Origin: Candidatus Thorarchaeota archaeon
Lineage (GTDB): Archaea; Asgardarchaeota; Thorarchaeia; Thorarchaeales; Thorarchaeaceae
Length of the DNA: 64,000 nt
Direction: 5' to 3'
Assembly: GCA_029855935.1 (NCBI GenBank)
Contig: JAGSHN010000027.1
Coordinates: 121,348-185,347 of the forward strand
Shown: positions 30,934-41,426 of the stretch, piece by piece
Layout: every line of letters starts with the position of its first letter
Position numbering within the stretch: position 1 is the first letter of the stretch
Made by a program: the position numbers and the translations under genes
The notes under the pieces: model-generated
Databases searched by the model: none
What the model was told of the DNA's origin: nothing
Seen by the model: only the letters and a program-made list of their open reading frames with translations

Positions 30934-31065
30934 CCCACTCTACTGGGAACAGCTGTAGCGACTTCTGGACAGCCAAGGAATCAGGATAGAGCCCGGAATT
31001 GAAAACAGCCCTCGCCACTGAACAGACCGCAAAGCCTATTCGCGAGATTAGTAGACGAGGCTGAC

Positions 31066-31938
31066 GTGTCGACTCGATGTACGTTTGACCCAGAGGCAAT
31101 TGATGGCTGCAGCAGATACTTGGGCATTGATATACCACTCATACCAGAACAACGCACCAACCTCCGGAAACTGGGCAAGACAAGCCTGCGCATTGACCAG
31201 ATGGAGCAAGTTGTCACGGGGCTCTGCCCTGACGCAGATGAGCTAGGTCAGTTTATTCTCAAAGAGGGCAAGAGGCTGCAACCGCTCTCTCTATCACTGT
31301 TTGTCATAAACGATATGGTGAAGAAACTGATGAGGCGTAAACCTCGACACCCACACGCCATCCTGCCAATGGTGACAGTTCCGTGGTTCTACTGGAAGCA
31401 GAGTGCGGTGGACCGGAACAATCCGTTTGGCATCGTCCGACACAAGAACACAGGCGTTGAGATCGAGCTCGACGCTAAGAAAGAGATGCTGGTGTTCTCT
31501 GGCACCGGAGGGGACTTTGCGGGTATTCTTGAGGCGCAGGTGGCGGAGGGAGTATGGAGCTCGCGTCCTCTGATAGTACCGGGATCGCTGCCCAATCGCC
31601 AGCCTGTGCCAGCATATCAGAGGAAACATATCAAGGTAGGAGTCAATCTGGGTGCACAGCGTGTGACGCTCTATCCGAAACCGCGCCGAGATCTCGACTA
31701 CACCTTCTCAGAGAGCCCGCGAGTCTTCGCTGTCCACGGTGCCGAGATTGCTGGAGCCGGACAGGCTTTTAGACTCAAGACCGGCACTCGCAGCGAAACG
31801 GCACTAAGGGGCAATGTTCTCATGCTCATCGGCCGAAGACCCGAGCGTGAACAGCCTGATGCCATTTCGCTGACGTTTCACATCTGGTTGGCTGCTCTGG
31901 CAAGACTACTCAGAACAAGGGAGGACATCGAATGGTAG
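31066..31938 (+). CDS. hypothetical protein
   Basis: 290-aa ORF overlapping the next gene by 7 nt; no recognised motif. Confidence 0.6.
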   Translation: MSTRCTFDPEAIDGCSRYLGIDIPLIPEQRTNLRKLGKTSLRIDQMEQVVTGLCPDADELGQFILKEGKRLQPLSLSLFVINDMVKKLMRRKPRHPHAILPMVTVPWFYWKQSAVDRNNPFGIVRHKNTGVEIELDAKKEMLVFSGTGGDFAGILEAQVAEGVWSSRPLIVPGSLPNRQPVPAYQRKHIKVGVNLGAQRVTLYPKPRRDLDYTFSESPRVFAVHGAEIAGAGQAFRLKTGTRSETALRGNVLMLIGRRPEREQPDAISLTFHIWLAALARLLRTREDIEW

Positions 31939-32726
31939 TTGTGGCAGCAGCAATCGCGGCGGCAGCAACAGGTGCCGCAATTCTCGTAGTGACGATGCTT
32001 CGTGTCAGGAGGTTGAGAAGGTACCGCGAGTTTCTGCGCTATATGGAGGACAATTTCGACGTCAGTGACCTTGACCTGAGTGGCGAGACCGCCTACACGG
32101 ACTGTCTGGCCCAGGAGTGGGTACTGGACAACGTCGCAAGAGGATCCTATGGTCGTTTCGCCAGAGGCGTCCAGTCGTATCTCGCGGAGAACACGCTCGC
32201 CGGGGCCATCCTGCTTGCCATCGTTGCCGGGTCTGCGGCGGTCCTCCTAGGTCTGTTGTTTGTGGAGGGATCCGCCGCGTTGGGGGCTGCGGCTGGTCTG
32301 TTCTTCATAGGTGGACTCGTAATAGTGGGGCCCAGTGAACCGAGAGTCTCTGAACAACTGCTTACTGCACTGATGTCAAACAAAGACCGACTCTGTGAGC
32401 GTGACTACGTCTACGCAAGGCTAGCGTACGACTCCGTCCGAGGCTGGGAGAGGACATCAACTGTGGCTGGCTTGGCGCTTCTCGCAATCTCGCCGTGGGC
32501 CGACCTCGTACCGACCACCCTAGCGGCAATCATCGCCATAGTGTCCGTGGGGATGATCATCAGGCCAGCTATGTGGATTGCCACGTTCAACCCTGCTCTC
32601 GCCATCGGGTATGTCGGGGTCGTTGTGGTGATCGTCTTCTATCTCATCCCGAAGACGATGTGGCGCCTGATCAAAGGACCACCATCTGAAGAGGAGAGAG
32701 AACTGGAGAGCATGTCCCGCTGGTAA
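31932..32726 (+). CDS. polytopic membrane protein, unknown
   Basis: Multiple TM segments; overlaps the upstream gene. Confidence 0.65.
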   Translation: MVVVAAAIAAAATGAAILVVTMLRVRRLRRYREFLRYMEDNFDVSDLDLSGETAYTDCLAQEWVLDNVARGSYGRFARGVQSYLAENTLAGAILLAIVAGSAAVLLGLLFVEGSAALGAAAGLFFIGGLVIVGPSEPRVSEQLLTALMSNKDRLCERDYVYARLAYDSVRGWERTSTVAGLALLAISPWADLVPTTLAAIIAIVSVGMIIRPAMWIATFNPALAIGYVGVVVVIVFYLIPKTMWRLIKGPPSEEERELESMSRW

Positions 32727-32744
32727 TGGGCTCGAACTCCACTC

Positions 32745-33089
32745 TCACGGCAGCAGCAGAGGAATGGTAGCAATCATTCCGTAGAGAAACACAAAGAGTC
32801 CGACAAGGACAAGTCGTCTTCCCGTCACAGCAAGCTTATAGCTCAAGACTGCCCTGCCCTCGTCATCATAGCGGTGGCTCTCGTCGAGCGGTTCTCTGAG
32901 TCCTAGGCATCCGCCCATGAGAATGAGAACGCCAAACTCGAGGATTGATATCCCAGAAACGAATCCAAAGAGTTCGAATCCTGGCAACAACAACAGGCCG
33001 ATGAGTCCGGCAGCGAAATCGGTGCCTACAATGAGTGCTGCAATTGCGGCCGTGTAGATCACGGTCCGTGACCTCGCTGCCATAGACAA
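32745..33089 (-). CDS. small membrane protein
   Basis: 3 hydrophobic segments. Confidence 0.55.
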   Translation of the reverse strand: MSMAARSRTVIYTAAIAALIVGTDFAAGLIGLLLLPGFELFGFVSGISILEFGVLILMGGCLGLREPLDESHRYDDEGRAVLSYKLAVTGRRLVLVGLFVFLYGMIATIPLLLP

Positions 33090-33093
33090 GCAA

Positions 33094-33378
33094 TCACCCC
33101 AGAACTCCGAGCAGGATTCCTACTACAAACAGCGACACGCCAAGAATGACCAGCGGGAGAAATATCGTTTCAAGGGCAGCAATGAAGAGCGCCACATAGT
33201 CGCTGCGTTCCAGAGTGACGACCGTGGGGGGCTCTTCGGGCGCCTCATAGTAGACGATACCGTCCACCGGTATGGAGTCCTCTGGGCCCTCTGGCTCCCC
33301 AAATGACCTGTCATCTTCGATCATCAGTTCACACATCCACAGGGCCAGGCGCCCACGCATCACCTGACATCTACGCAA
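33094..33378 (-). CDS. small membrane-anchored protein
   Basis: Acidic N-terminus and one C-terminal hydrophobic region; 4 nt from the next gene. Confidence 0.5.
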   Translation of the reverse strand: MRRCQVMRGRLALWMCELMIEDDRSFGEPEGPEDSIPVDGIVYYEAPEEPPTVVTLERSDYVALFIAALETIFLPLVILGVSLFVVGILLGVLG

Positions 33379-33428
33379 CCGACCAGATAAAGACTTCGAG
33401 GGGGGAATGCCGGGCCGGGGCGCGGTGA

Positions 33429-34466
33429 CTACATCGCCGCGCCGTTCTCAGCGGCCTCGGCATACTCCTGCTGAACGCTCTTACCAAAGTCGAGTGCTCC
33501 AGCGAAGTGGCAAGCCACTAGATGCCCGTCCCCCATGTCGCGGAGAGGAGGTTCCTCCTCTGAGCAGACCTCTTGGGCGAAGATACAACGCGGGTGGAAT
33601 CTGCAACCCTTCGGAGGATTGACCGGACTTGGAACCTCACCCTTCAGTATTGTCGCCTTTCCCGCAAAGCGCGGGTCAGGAATGGGAACTGCGGACACGA
33701 GAGCGAAGGTGTAGGGGTGCAGTGTAGTCCGGAAGATGTCGTGCGGAGTGAGCTCGACGATCTTGCCCAGGTACATCACCGCGACGCGGTCGCTCATATG
33801 TTTCACAACGCTGAGGTCGTGAGAGATAAACATGTATGTGAGTCCGAGCTCGTCCTGCAGGTCTTTCATCAGGTTCAGAGTCTGTGCCTGCACGGAAACG
33901 TCCGTACTCGATGTTGGCTCGTCCATCACTATGAACTTGGGATTCAGTGCAAGAGCGCGAGCGATGCAGATCCTCTGCCTCTGACCTCCACTGAACTCGT
34001 GCGGGAACCTGTTCAGGTGGTCTTCGTTGAGTCCGACCTTTCGGAGCAACTCAAGCACCATCTCACGCATCTTAGGCCCTCGCGCGATACCATGGACCAC
34101 GAGCGGCTCGCCAACCGAGTTCTTGATGGTGACACGCGGGTCGAGAGATGCCATGGGATCCTGAAAGACTATCTGCATCTGTCGCCGGATGTGCCTGAGT
34201 TCGCGATGTCCAAGATGGGTTATGTCCTTTCCATCGAACTCAATAGTGCCCTCCGTTGGGTCAAGCAACCTCAGAATGGTCCGTCCGAGTGTGGTCTTTC
34301 CACAGCCGGATTCGCCCACAACGCCGAGGGTTTCCCCCGGATAGATGTCCAGGTCCACTCCGTCTACCGCGTGAACCCTGCCAACAACCTTCCGGAACAC
34401 TCCTCCGGTCAGCGGAAAGTGCTTCTTGAGGCCCCGAACCTTCACCAATGGTCCCATTTCGCTCAT
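33429..34466 (-). CDS. oligopeptide/dipeptide ABC transporter ATP-binding protein (OppF-like)
   Basis: [55 protein letters not shown]. Confidence 0.95.
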   Translation of the reverse strand: MSEMGPLVKVRGLKKHFPLTGGVFRKVVGRVHAVDGVDLDIYPGETLGVVGESGCGKTTLGRTILRLLDPTEGTIEFDGKDITHLGHRELRHIRRQMQIVFQDPMASLDPRVTIKNSVGEPLVVHGIARGPKMREMVLELLRKVGLNEDHLNRFPHEFSGGQRQRICIARALALNPKFIVMDEPTSSTDVSVQAQTLNLMKDLQDELGLTYMFISHDLSVVKHMSDRVAVMYLGKIVELTPHDIFRTTLHPYTFALVSAVPIPDPRFAGKATILKGEVPSPVNPPKGCRFHPRCIFAQEVCSEEEPPLRDMGDGHLVACHFAGALDFGKSVQQEYAEAAENGAAM

Positions 34467-35653
34467 TACCTCTTACCTCCTTTATCAGGCAGTGGGTGAT
34501 GACAGGCCACCCAATGTCCTGGACTGATCTCCTTGAGATGTGGCTTCTCTGTCTCGCATATGCCCGTCGCGTAGTCGCACCGAGGATGGAACCTGCATCC
34601 CGGCGGCGGAGTGATCAGGTTGGGGACGCTCCCACGAATCTGCGGAAGTCGCTCTCTATTCTCGTGGAGCTTTGGTACCGCGGTGAGCAGTCCAGCCGTG
34701 TAGGGATGCCTTGGGTTGTAGAAGAGCTCCTCAGTGGCACAGCTCTCCACAGTTGTCCCCGCATACATAACCGTCACCCATGAGCAGGTCTCTGCAACAA
34801 CACCCATATCGTGCGTGATTATGATGATTGACGTTCCAACCTCCTTCTTCAACTCGTTGAGAAGGTTGAGGACCTGAGCCTGCACAGTCACGTCGAGAGC
34901 TGTTGTCGCCTCATCACATATGAGTATCAGAGGATTGCAAGCCAGAGCCATAGCGATGAGGGCTCTCTGTCGCATTCCCCCAGATAGCTCGTGCGGGTAT
35001 TGCATCATCACCTTGTCAGGGGCAGGCATCTTGACGAGTCGGAGCATGTCCTCTGCAATCTTCAATGCAGCCTTCTTCTTGTACTTCGGGTCCGGTTCTG
35101 GAGGATCATCCAGCTGTGACTCGTAGTGCGCAAGCCGTTCCCGTATCTTCTCCCGTCGGGTGGACGACACGAGACCGCCCTTCCCCTCCAGCTTGTCCAG
35201 CGCGTTTCGCAATTCCTCGATGCGAATCTCCAGCGCCTCTTTCCTCAGGTCCTGGTGAAGCATCACCACCTCTGCAATCTGGTCGCCTATGGTGAAGACG
35301 GGGTTCGGAAAAGTGGCAGGATCTTGAAACACGATGGACACCAGTCGCCCTCGAACATGAAGCATGTCCTCCTCGCTGAGCTTCAGAAGGTCAACCTCCT
35401 CAACGTTGCCTGACTCCTCATTGGGCACGTAGAGGAGGATACGCCCGCCTTCTATTCGTCCCGGGGGCTCGACGAGTCGCAGAATCGACCTAGCCGTTAC
35501 TGACTTCCCACAGCCCGTCTCACCGACCAGTCCCATTGTGTCGCCCTTTCGGAGAAACAGGTTGACACCGTCAAGGGCTTTTACCACACCCTCGTAGGTG
35601 TAGAAGTTCGTGACCAGATCCTCGACCTTCAGTACAAGTTCATCATCTGACAT
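34466..35653 (-). CDS. oligopeptide/dipeptide ABC transporter ATP-binding protein (OppD-like)
   Basis: [57 protein letters not shown]. Confidence 0.95.
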   Translation of the reverse strand: MSDDELVLKVEDLVTNFYTYEGVVKALDGVNLFLRKGDTMGLVGETGCGKSVTARSILRLVEPPGRIEGGRILLYVPNEESGNVEEVDLLKLSEEDMLHVRGRLVSIVFQDPATFPNPVFTIGDQIAEVVMLHQDLRKEALEIRIEELRNALDKLEGKGGLVSSTRREKIRERLAHYESQLDDPPEPDPKYKKKAALKIAEDMLRLVKMPAPDKVMMQYPHELSGGMRQRALIAMALACNPLILICDEATTALDVTVQAQVLNLLNELKKEVGTSIIIITHDMGVVAETCSWVTVMYAGTTVESCATEELFYNPRHPYTAGLLTAVPKLHENRERLPQIRGSVPNLITPPPGCRFHPRCDYATGICETEKPHLKEISPGHWVACHHPLPDKGGKR

Positions 35654-35660
35654 CTATGTC

Positions 35661-36992
35661 TTACCTCCGCCTCAGCTTGGGATCAAGGATGTCACGGATG
35701 CCGTCTCCGACCAGGTTCAGAGCTAGGGATACGAGGAGTATTGCAAAACCGGGGAAGAACACGGCCCAGGGACTTATCGAGAAGTACTCCTGCCCCTTGG
35801 CAATCATTAGACCCCATTCCGCGATACCCGCCGGAGGTCCAAATCCGATGAATGATAGACCCGCTGCGACAAGCAGCACAGCACCCGTGTCCATCGTCGC
35901 CTGAACAATTATGGGTTGAATGGTATTGGGTATGATATGATAGATGAGAATTCTCGCGTCACTGGCGCCGACAGAACGGGCTGCCTCGACGTAGAGCTTC
36001 TCTCTCTCAAGGAGCACTTGGCCTCGGACTAGCCGTGCATAGGTCGGCCACCATGTGACCATCAGAGCCACTGAGATGTTCTCGAGACTACGAGAGCCTA
36101 GAGCCATCACTATCGCCATTGCGAGGATTAGCCCTGGAAATGCGAAGAAGACATCAGTCACGCGCATCAGGAGTTCATCGAGCTTGCCACCATAATAGCC
36201 CGAAACCGCACCGAGAAAGGTCCCGATGACGATGGCAACTATGACAACGGTGATGGCAACTCGTAGATCCACTTGCGCGCCGTAGAGGATTCTACTGAAT
36301 ACGTCACCGCCAGAATTGTCCGTGCCCCAATAGTGGACTGGATTTCCAGGAACGTTGCTGGGCGATCCTGGTGGGAGGTTGGTGTCAGCCCATATACGCT
36401 CCTCTGGGCCGTACGGTGCTACCCAGGGAGCGAGGAGCGCGAGAATGACGAAAGCAACAATTATCACGATACCGACAACCACGAGGGGGCTTTTGCGCAC
36501 AAGGTGCATGCTGTATCTAAACTCCCTGAGCCGCGGGACCATGTCCTCGACGAAGGTTTCCCACCAGTAGGACTTGACTCCCGGAAGGAAAAGAAGGACC
36601 ACTGGAACAAGAACGAATACAGCGGCATAGAGCCCTGTCGAGAGTTCTGTGAGTATGAGAGAACCAGCAGAAATCAGATTCACATACAAGAGCGCTGAGA
36701 AAGTCCACATTTCGTAGTTCTCAAGCGCCGCAGCAATCCTCACCGCAATCAATCCCAGTACTGCGATTGCGAAACCTATGGCGAACTTTCCAATTATCCA
36801 GTCTGGAGGCACGACAGGATAGCCCAGCCGTTCTATGATTGAGTAGGTCACGTCCCCAACGAACAATATTCCCCCAAGTATGGTGAGCATGATTGAAACG
36901 ACAAGCTCAAGGAACCAGAGGACACGAAACTGACCGACTGTACTCGGGTCGATTGGAATCTCGTCAGAACGAAGGTGATATTCTTCAGTCAC
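35661..36992 (-). CDS. oligopeptide/dipeptide ABC transporter permease (OppC-like)
   Basis: HYWGTDNSGGDVFSRILYGAQVDL...YVEAARSVGASDARILIYHIIPN. Confidence 0.94.
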   Translation of the reverse strand: MTEEYHLRSDEIPIDPSTVGQFRVLWFLELVVSIMLTILGGILFVGDVTYSIIERLGYPVVPPDWIIGKFAIGFAIAVLGLIAVRIAAALENYEMWTFSALLYVNLISAGSLILTELSTGLYAAVFVLVPVVLLFLPGVKSYWWETFVEDMVPRLREFRYSMHLVRKSPLVVVGIVIIVAFVILALLAPWVAPYGPEERIWADTNLPPGSPSNVPGNPVHYWGTDNSGGDVFSRILYGAQVDLRVAITVVIVAIVIGTFLGAVSGYYGGKLDELLMRVTDVFFAFPGLILAMAIVMALGSRSLENISVALMVTWWPTYARLVRGQVLLEREKLYVEAARSVGASDARILIYHIIPNTIQPIIVQATMDTGAVLLVAAGLSFIGFGPPAGIAEWGLMIAKGQEYFSISPWAVFFPGFAILLVSLALNLVGDGIRDILDPKLRRR

Positions 36993-37006
36993 TCTTCTCT
37001 ACCTCC

Positions 37007-38041
37007 TCAACCAAAGCGTATCCTAGGATCCAGAGTTCCGTAGACCAAGTCTACTATCAAGTTCGCCGTGACAAAGATGAGGGCAACCAGCAGAGTGAAC
37101 CCATTGATTGCCGCAAGGTCGGCACTCAGAATAGCTGACACCGCCCATTGCCCCAGTCCGTGCCACTGGAATATGGTTTCGGTCAGAACTGCTCCCGTCA
37201 TCAGACCACCAAATGCGAGCCCAATGACAGTCACTGTTGGAATCAGTGCATTGCGGAGCGCATGGCGGTATATCACGACCTTCTCGGAGAGGCCCTTTGC
37301 ACGTGCCAGAGTTATGTAGTCTTCACGCAGCACTTCAAGCATACTCGAACGCATCATCCTTGTTATGATGGCCATAGTGAGGTAGCCCAGACAGAATCCC
37401 GGCATGACTAGGTGAGTCAGTGCGTCTACAAAGAGCGGAATACTGTGAGCATAGACCAATGAGTCTATCAGAATGAAGCCGGTCGTGTACTGGAACCAGT
37501 AGAATCGATTAGAGTCGTACCTGTATCCACCAGGCAAATGGGGGAGGCCCATTATGGCGAGCTGATAGTAGAGGACGTACTTCAGCATAATAGCGAACCA
37601 GAATATGGGCATCGACACGCCTGCAAGAGAGAATATTCGTGTGAAGTGATCAATCATCTGATCTTTGCGGGTTGCAGAGATTATTCCAAGAGGAATGCCC
37701 AGCAGCACGGCAAAGACCATCGCGACAAGTGCCAGCTCAATTGTTGCCGGAAACCGCTGTGCTATCACCTCAGTCACTGGTCGAAAGCTCATCGAGGTAC
37801 TCTCACCCCAATCGCCGTGAAAGAGGTTGTTCAAGTATATGAAATACTGAATGTGTGGGGGCTGGTCCAGTCCGTGGCTCCTGATGATTCCAGGTATTGC
37901 ACTGGCTGGCGTGTTCGTATTAATGTACATGACCACAGGATCGCCAACCATGTGGGAGAGAAACCAAGTAATAGTCAGCACTCCAAACACGACTGGTATA
38001 GCCAGCAGGATTCGCCTGATTATGAAGTCGCGTAACCTCAT
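37007..38041 (-). CDS. oligopeptide/dipeptide ABC transporter permease (OppB-like)
   Basis: IIRRILLAIPVVFGVLTITW...DYITLARAKGLSEKVVIYRHALRNALIPTVTVIG. Confidence 0.95.
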   Translation of the reverse strand: MRLRDFIIRRILLAIPVVFGVLTITWFLSHMVGDPVVMYINTNTPASAIPGIIRSHGLDQPPHIQYFIYLNNLFHGDWGESTSMSFRPVTEVIAQRFPATIELALVAMVFAVLLGIPLGIISATRKDQMIDHFTRIFSLAGVSMPIFWFAIMLKYVLYYQLAIMGLPHLPGGYRYDSNRFYWFQYTTGFILIDSLVYAHSIPLFVDALTHLVMPGFCLGYLTMAIITRMMRSSMLEVLREDYITLARAKGLSEKVVIYRHALRNALIPTVTVIGLAFGGLMTGAVLTETIFQWHGLGQWAVSAILSADLAAINGFTLLVALIFVTANLIVDLVYGTLDPRIRFG

Positions 38042-38342
38042 TTGACCACCGCATTCAGATACGGGTTGGTGTGTCCCGGAGGAATGGGATACTTAAGCAT
38101 TTGCTTCAGTGTTGCCTTCATGGAGCAGCGGGGTCTTGTCACGCAATGCGCATTCTGACGCGCTTCTGCCAGCAATCCCGTAATGTATATTAGACTGAAC
38201 CCGACTTCAGATAAGTCAACTCGCCTAACCGCGAACTGCGCGTGCCGAGAGTCTAGTGGCTGGTCGATGCGGCTTCTGCCGGCGACCCGCTATTACTAGA
38301 GCTCGGCATTCGTCTACAAAAGACAAAGGAAGGAAGACCAAG

Positions 38343-40220
38343 ATGGAGAAGACTAAACTCATAGCCATCGTCGTGGTCGTGGTCATAGTCGCGGGAGTCG
38401 GCGGCTACTTTCTCCTAGCACCGCCAGCACCTAGCGGCCAGACCCTGATCTGGGAGACTATTGGTAACCCAGACTATATGGACCCCCACGTGAACTATGA
38501 GTCATTTGGTTCGTGGATACACTACAATGTCTACGAAACCCTATTCACGTACGAATGGGACAGCCTGAACACCGAGCCGACTGTGCCTCTGCTGGCACAG
38601 AGCGTAGAAGTCTCGGCAGATGGACTGAACTACACCTTCCACCTCCGGCAGGGAGTGACCTTCCACGATGGGACTCCGTTCAACGCGTCCTGCGTGAAGT
38701 ACAACTTTGAGAGAATCCTTGCCGTGTTCGACCCTGGTGGTCCGGCGTGGATGGTGGCAGAGCCCATACTCGGTGGCCAAGCCATTGAGGACGCAGTCTA
38801 CGGATACGGTGCGGGCTCGGCTGCGCACATAGGCAACTACACTGCGTGGAAGGCAGCCAATGATGCCGGCACTGGCGCAATCATCGTTCTTGATGACTAT
38901 ACTGTCATGATTCGTCTGGCATACCCGTACACTCCGTTCCTCGCGGCAATCACCTACGAGGTCGCGGCCATTATCAGCCCGACCTACATCGAGAACCACG
39001 GTGGAATAACCGTCGGTCAACACAATGACTGGATGGACGAGCACACGTGCGGCACTGGTCCGTACATGCTCGACTCATGGGACGTCGGCAACCAGATAGT
39101 CCTTGTGCGCAACCCGAACTACTGGCGTGCTGCTGATGCCAAGTCAATGTTCCCGTACGCGGGTGCCATCGACCGTGTCATCATCAAGACCAACGAGGAT
39201 GTCAACAGCAGGATCATGAACATCCGCGCTGGTGACTCTCATGCGTGCTATTGGCCGACAACGCACGCATTCCAGATCTACAACAACGTCAGCCCGCCCG
39301 CCTTTGACCAGAACGACGGCACGCAGCAGAGCCTTGAGCCTAACCTCCTCCACGTCTGGGCGAAGTATCCGAGCTACACCATCGCATCAATCCACTTCAC
39401 AATGACGGAAACAATTGATGACTTCGCCTCTGGAAAGACCATCCAGAACATGTTCAGTCTCAAGAACGTCAGGAAGGCGTTCAGCCACGCTTTCGACTAC
39501 CAGACCTTCATCGATCAGGTGACCAACGGGTTCGGCATTCAGGGTCAGGGTCCAATACCAAGGGGTATGTTCGGTCATGACGACAACCTCTACGTGTACG
39601 ACTACAACCTGACCGCGGCCCAGTACTACTGGAACAAGGCCATGCATGACGACAACCTGGACGCAATCCTCGCGAACGCATCGTACACGGTTACGTTGTA
39701 CTACAACAGCGGCAACGTCGTCCGTGAGAATGCGATGCTCCTGCTCAAGGACGGCATCAACGCGATGCTCGCTATGGACGACACTGTCAAGCCCAGTGAG
39801 GACTTGACAATCAACGTCCAGGGTGTCGAGTGGTCAAGCTACATCCACGCCGCCATTGCTGGCCAAGTGGGCTGCTGGATGATTGGCTGGGCTCCGGACT
39901 ACGCTGACCCAGACAACTATGTTGGCCCTTACGTGAAGAGCACCGGTACATACGCCTACTGGGCTCACCTTGCTGACTCCGAAGGCTGGGACGCTGCGAC
40001 GATTGATGCCAAGATCCAGCAGGCAGCCCAGAGTCAGGACCCGAACCAGCGAATCCAGCTCTACAAGGAGATCCAGGAGGCCATCGTGGATCACGCTGCC
40101 TACATCTGGGTATATCAGGCAACTACATTGCTGGTATTCCGCGCGGAGGTCATGAACGGCCAGTACGCTGCGAACCCGATGCACGGTGCGTACTTCTACC
40201 ACATGTGGCTGACGAGCTAG
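38343..40220 (+). CDS. ABC transporter substrate-binding protein (OppA/DppA-like)
   Basis: N-terminal TM, DGLNYTFHLRQGVTFHDGTPFNA, NVRKAFSHAFDYQTFIDQV, WAPDYADPDNYVGPY. Start is internal to the listed ORF (38256). Confidence 0.95.
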   Translation: MEKTKLIAIVVVVVIVAGVGGYFLLAPPAPSGQTLIWETIGNPDYMDPHVNYESFGSWIHYNVYETLFTYEWDSLNTEPTVPLLAQSVEVSADGLNYTFHLRQGVTFHDGTPFNASCVKYNFERILAVFDPGGPAWMVAEPILGGQAIEDAVYGYGAGSAAHIGNYTAWKAANDAGTGAIIVLDDYTVMIRLAYPYTPFLAAITYEVAAIISPTYIENHGGITVGQHNDWMDEHTCGTGPYMLDSWDVGNQIVLVRNPNYWRAADAKSMFPYAGAIDRVIIKTNEDVNSRIMNIRAGDSHACYWPTTHAFQIYNNVSPPAFDQNDGTQQSLEPNLLHVWAKYPSYTIASIHFTMTETIDDFASGKTIQNMFSLKNVRKAFSHAFDYQTFIDQVTNGFGIQGQGPIPRGMFGHDDNLYVYDYNLTAAQYYWNKAMHDDNLDAILANASYTVTLYYNSGNVVRENAMLLLKDGINAMLAMDDTVKPSEDLTINVQGVEWSSYIHAAIAGQVGCWMIGWAPDYADPDNYVGPYVKSTGTYAYWAHLADSEGWDAATIDAKIQQAAQSQDPNQRIQLYKEIQEAIVDHAAYIWVYQATTLLVFRAEVMNGQYAANPMHGAYFYHMWLTS

Positions 40221-40433
40221 ACTAGTACAAATGAAATGGCAGGAGCAGAGAGTGCGTCTCTCTGCCTTGCCCTCTGTCTTATTTTTCGGAAGATGCGAAC
40301 TCTCTCGCCTTCCCAGATGCAAATATGGACTCGGCCACAATCCCTTGATCTACGACATCCTCACTCTGGCCAATCATAGTCCCCTGCCGCGTCCATCAAA
40401 AGAGTTAGAAGGACAGAGAAACAATGGCGTGGT

Positions 40434-41354
40434 ATGCTCCGTACGGGGATGTACAAAGAGAACAATTTGCCACAGCGAGTCCCCTTTAGGAGTCTATTCA
40501 CCCTCTGGTGGGGCACAAAATGGGTCAGGAATCTCGTACTGCTCTTCTCGCCTGTAGGCCTGATTGACTCGATCTTCACGCTGATGCTCTACCAAGTACA
40601 CGGTTCTGATGCCGAGTACAACCCCATTGTGAAAGGAGCCCTAGAGTCCTCCTTGTGGCCTATGTGGTTTGCTATCAACACTCTCTCATTCCCAGTCCTT
40701 GTGATGGTCGTAAGCTCCTTCTATCTGGTTCACCGTTCCAAGCCCCGCCTAGGAGTGATGAGGCTGATGATGCTTGTAGTTGCACTGCGCATCTTCGGTA
40801 CGGCCTATGATATCTTTGTGTTCATTTCTCACGTAGACAGCCTTATGTGGGCGACATTCACCGGCCTAGCTACCTTCGTCGCGCTCAACCACTTGTACAC
40901 GCGTGATCACGACATCTCCGTGAAGGGTATGAAGCAGTGGATGCAGAGGTATGTTGACCGGTTCCACGACTACCTCTTGTTAAGAGGGGTAGAGGGTAGA
41001 CCAGAGAAGGAGGCAACAGTATTGGAAGAGAAGACAACAGAGAGCGGACCTGCGAGGGAGGAAAGACCCGAGAGCACAACGAAACCTGCTTCAAGGAAAT
41101 TCTCAGTCAAGATTCGGAGGGCCATGTGGTGTCTGGCAGCAGTAGCAGTACTGATTCTGGTACCAGTGGTGCTCGACTTCGTCGCGCGTATTTTCCGAGG
41201 TGAGCGATGGCACGAGGTCTTCGGTCGCTTCTTCTACTGGAACTACCAAGCCGGACTCATCTTCGTCATAGGGTTCGTCACAGTCATCTTGATGTTCTCC
41301 CTAATGATGTACTTCCTGATGCGGATGTTTGATGAGAGTGAAGGGCCGTGGTAG
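40434..41354 (+). CDS. membrane protein, unknown
   Basis: About 6 TM segments with a charged central loop. Confidence 0.65.
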   Translation: MLRTGMYKENNLPQRVPFRSLFTLWWGTKWVRNLVLLFSPVGLIDSIFTLMLYQVHGSDAEYNPIVKGALESSLWPMWFAINTLSFPVLVMVVSSFYLVHRSKPRLGVMRLMMLVVALRIFGTAYDIFVFISHVDSLMWATFTGLATFVALNHLYTRDHDISVKGMKQWMQRYVDRFHDYLLLRGVEGRPEKEATVLEEKTTESGPAREERPESTTKPASRKFSVKIRRAMWCLAAVAVLILVPVVLDFVARIFRGERWHEVFGRFFYWNYQAGLIFVIGFVTVILMFSLMMYFLMRMFDESEGPW

Positions 41355-41426
41355 TCGCCCTCGCATCACTCCTGTAGGTCCAGTTGGTACCAGAAGAGTT
41401 ATGACCCAGCGCAAGACGGAGGACTT

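Noticed and set aside
33573-34499. 308-aa plus-strand ORF opposite the OppF-like gene
   Set aside because: Fully antisense to a strongly supported ABC ATPase; composition not protein-like.
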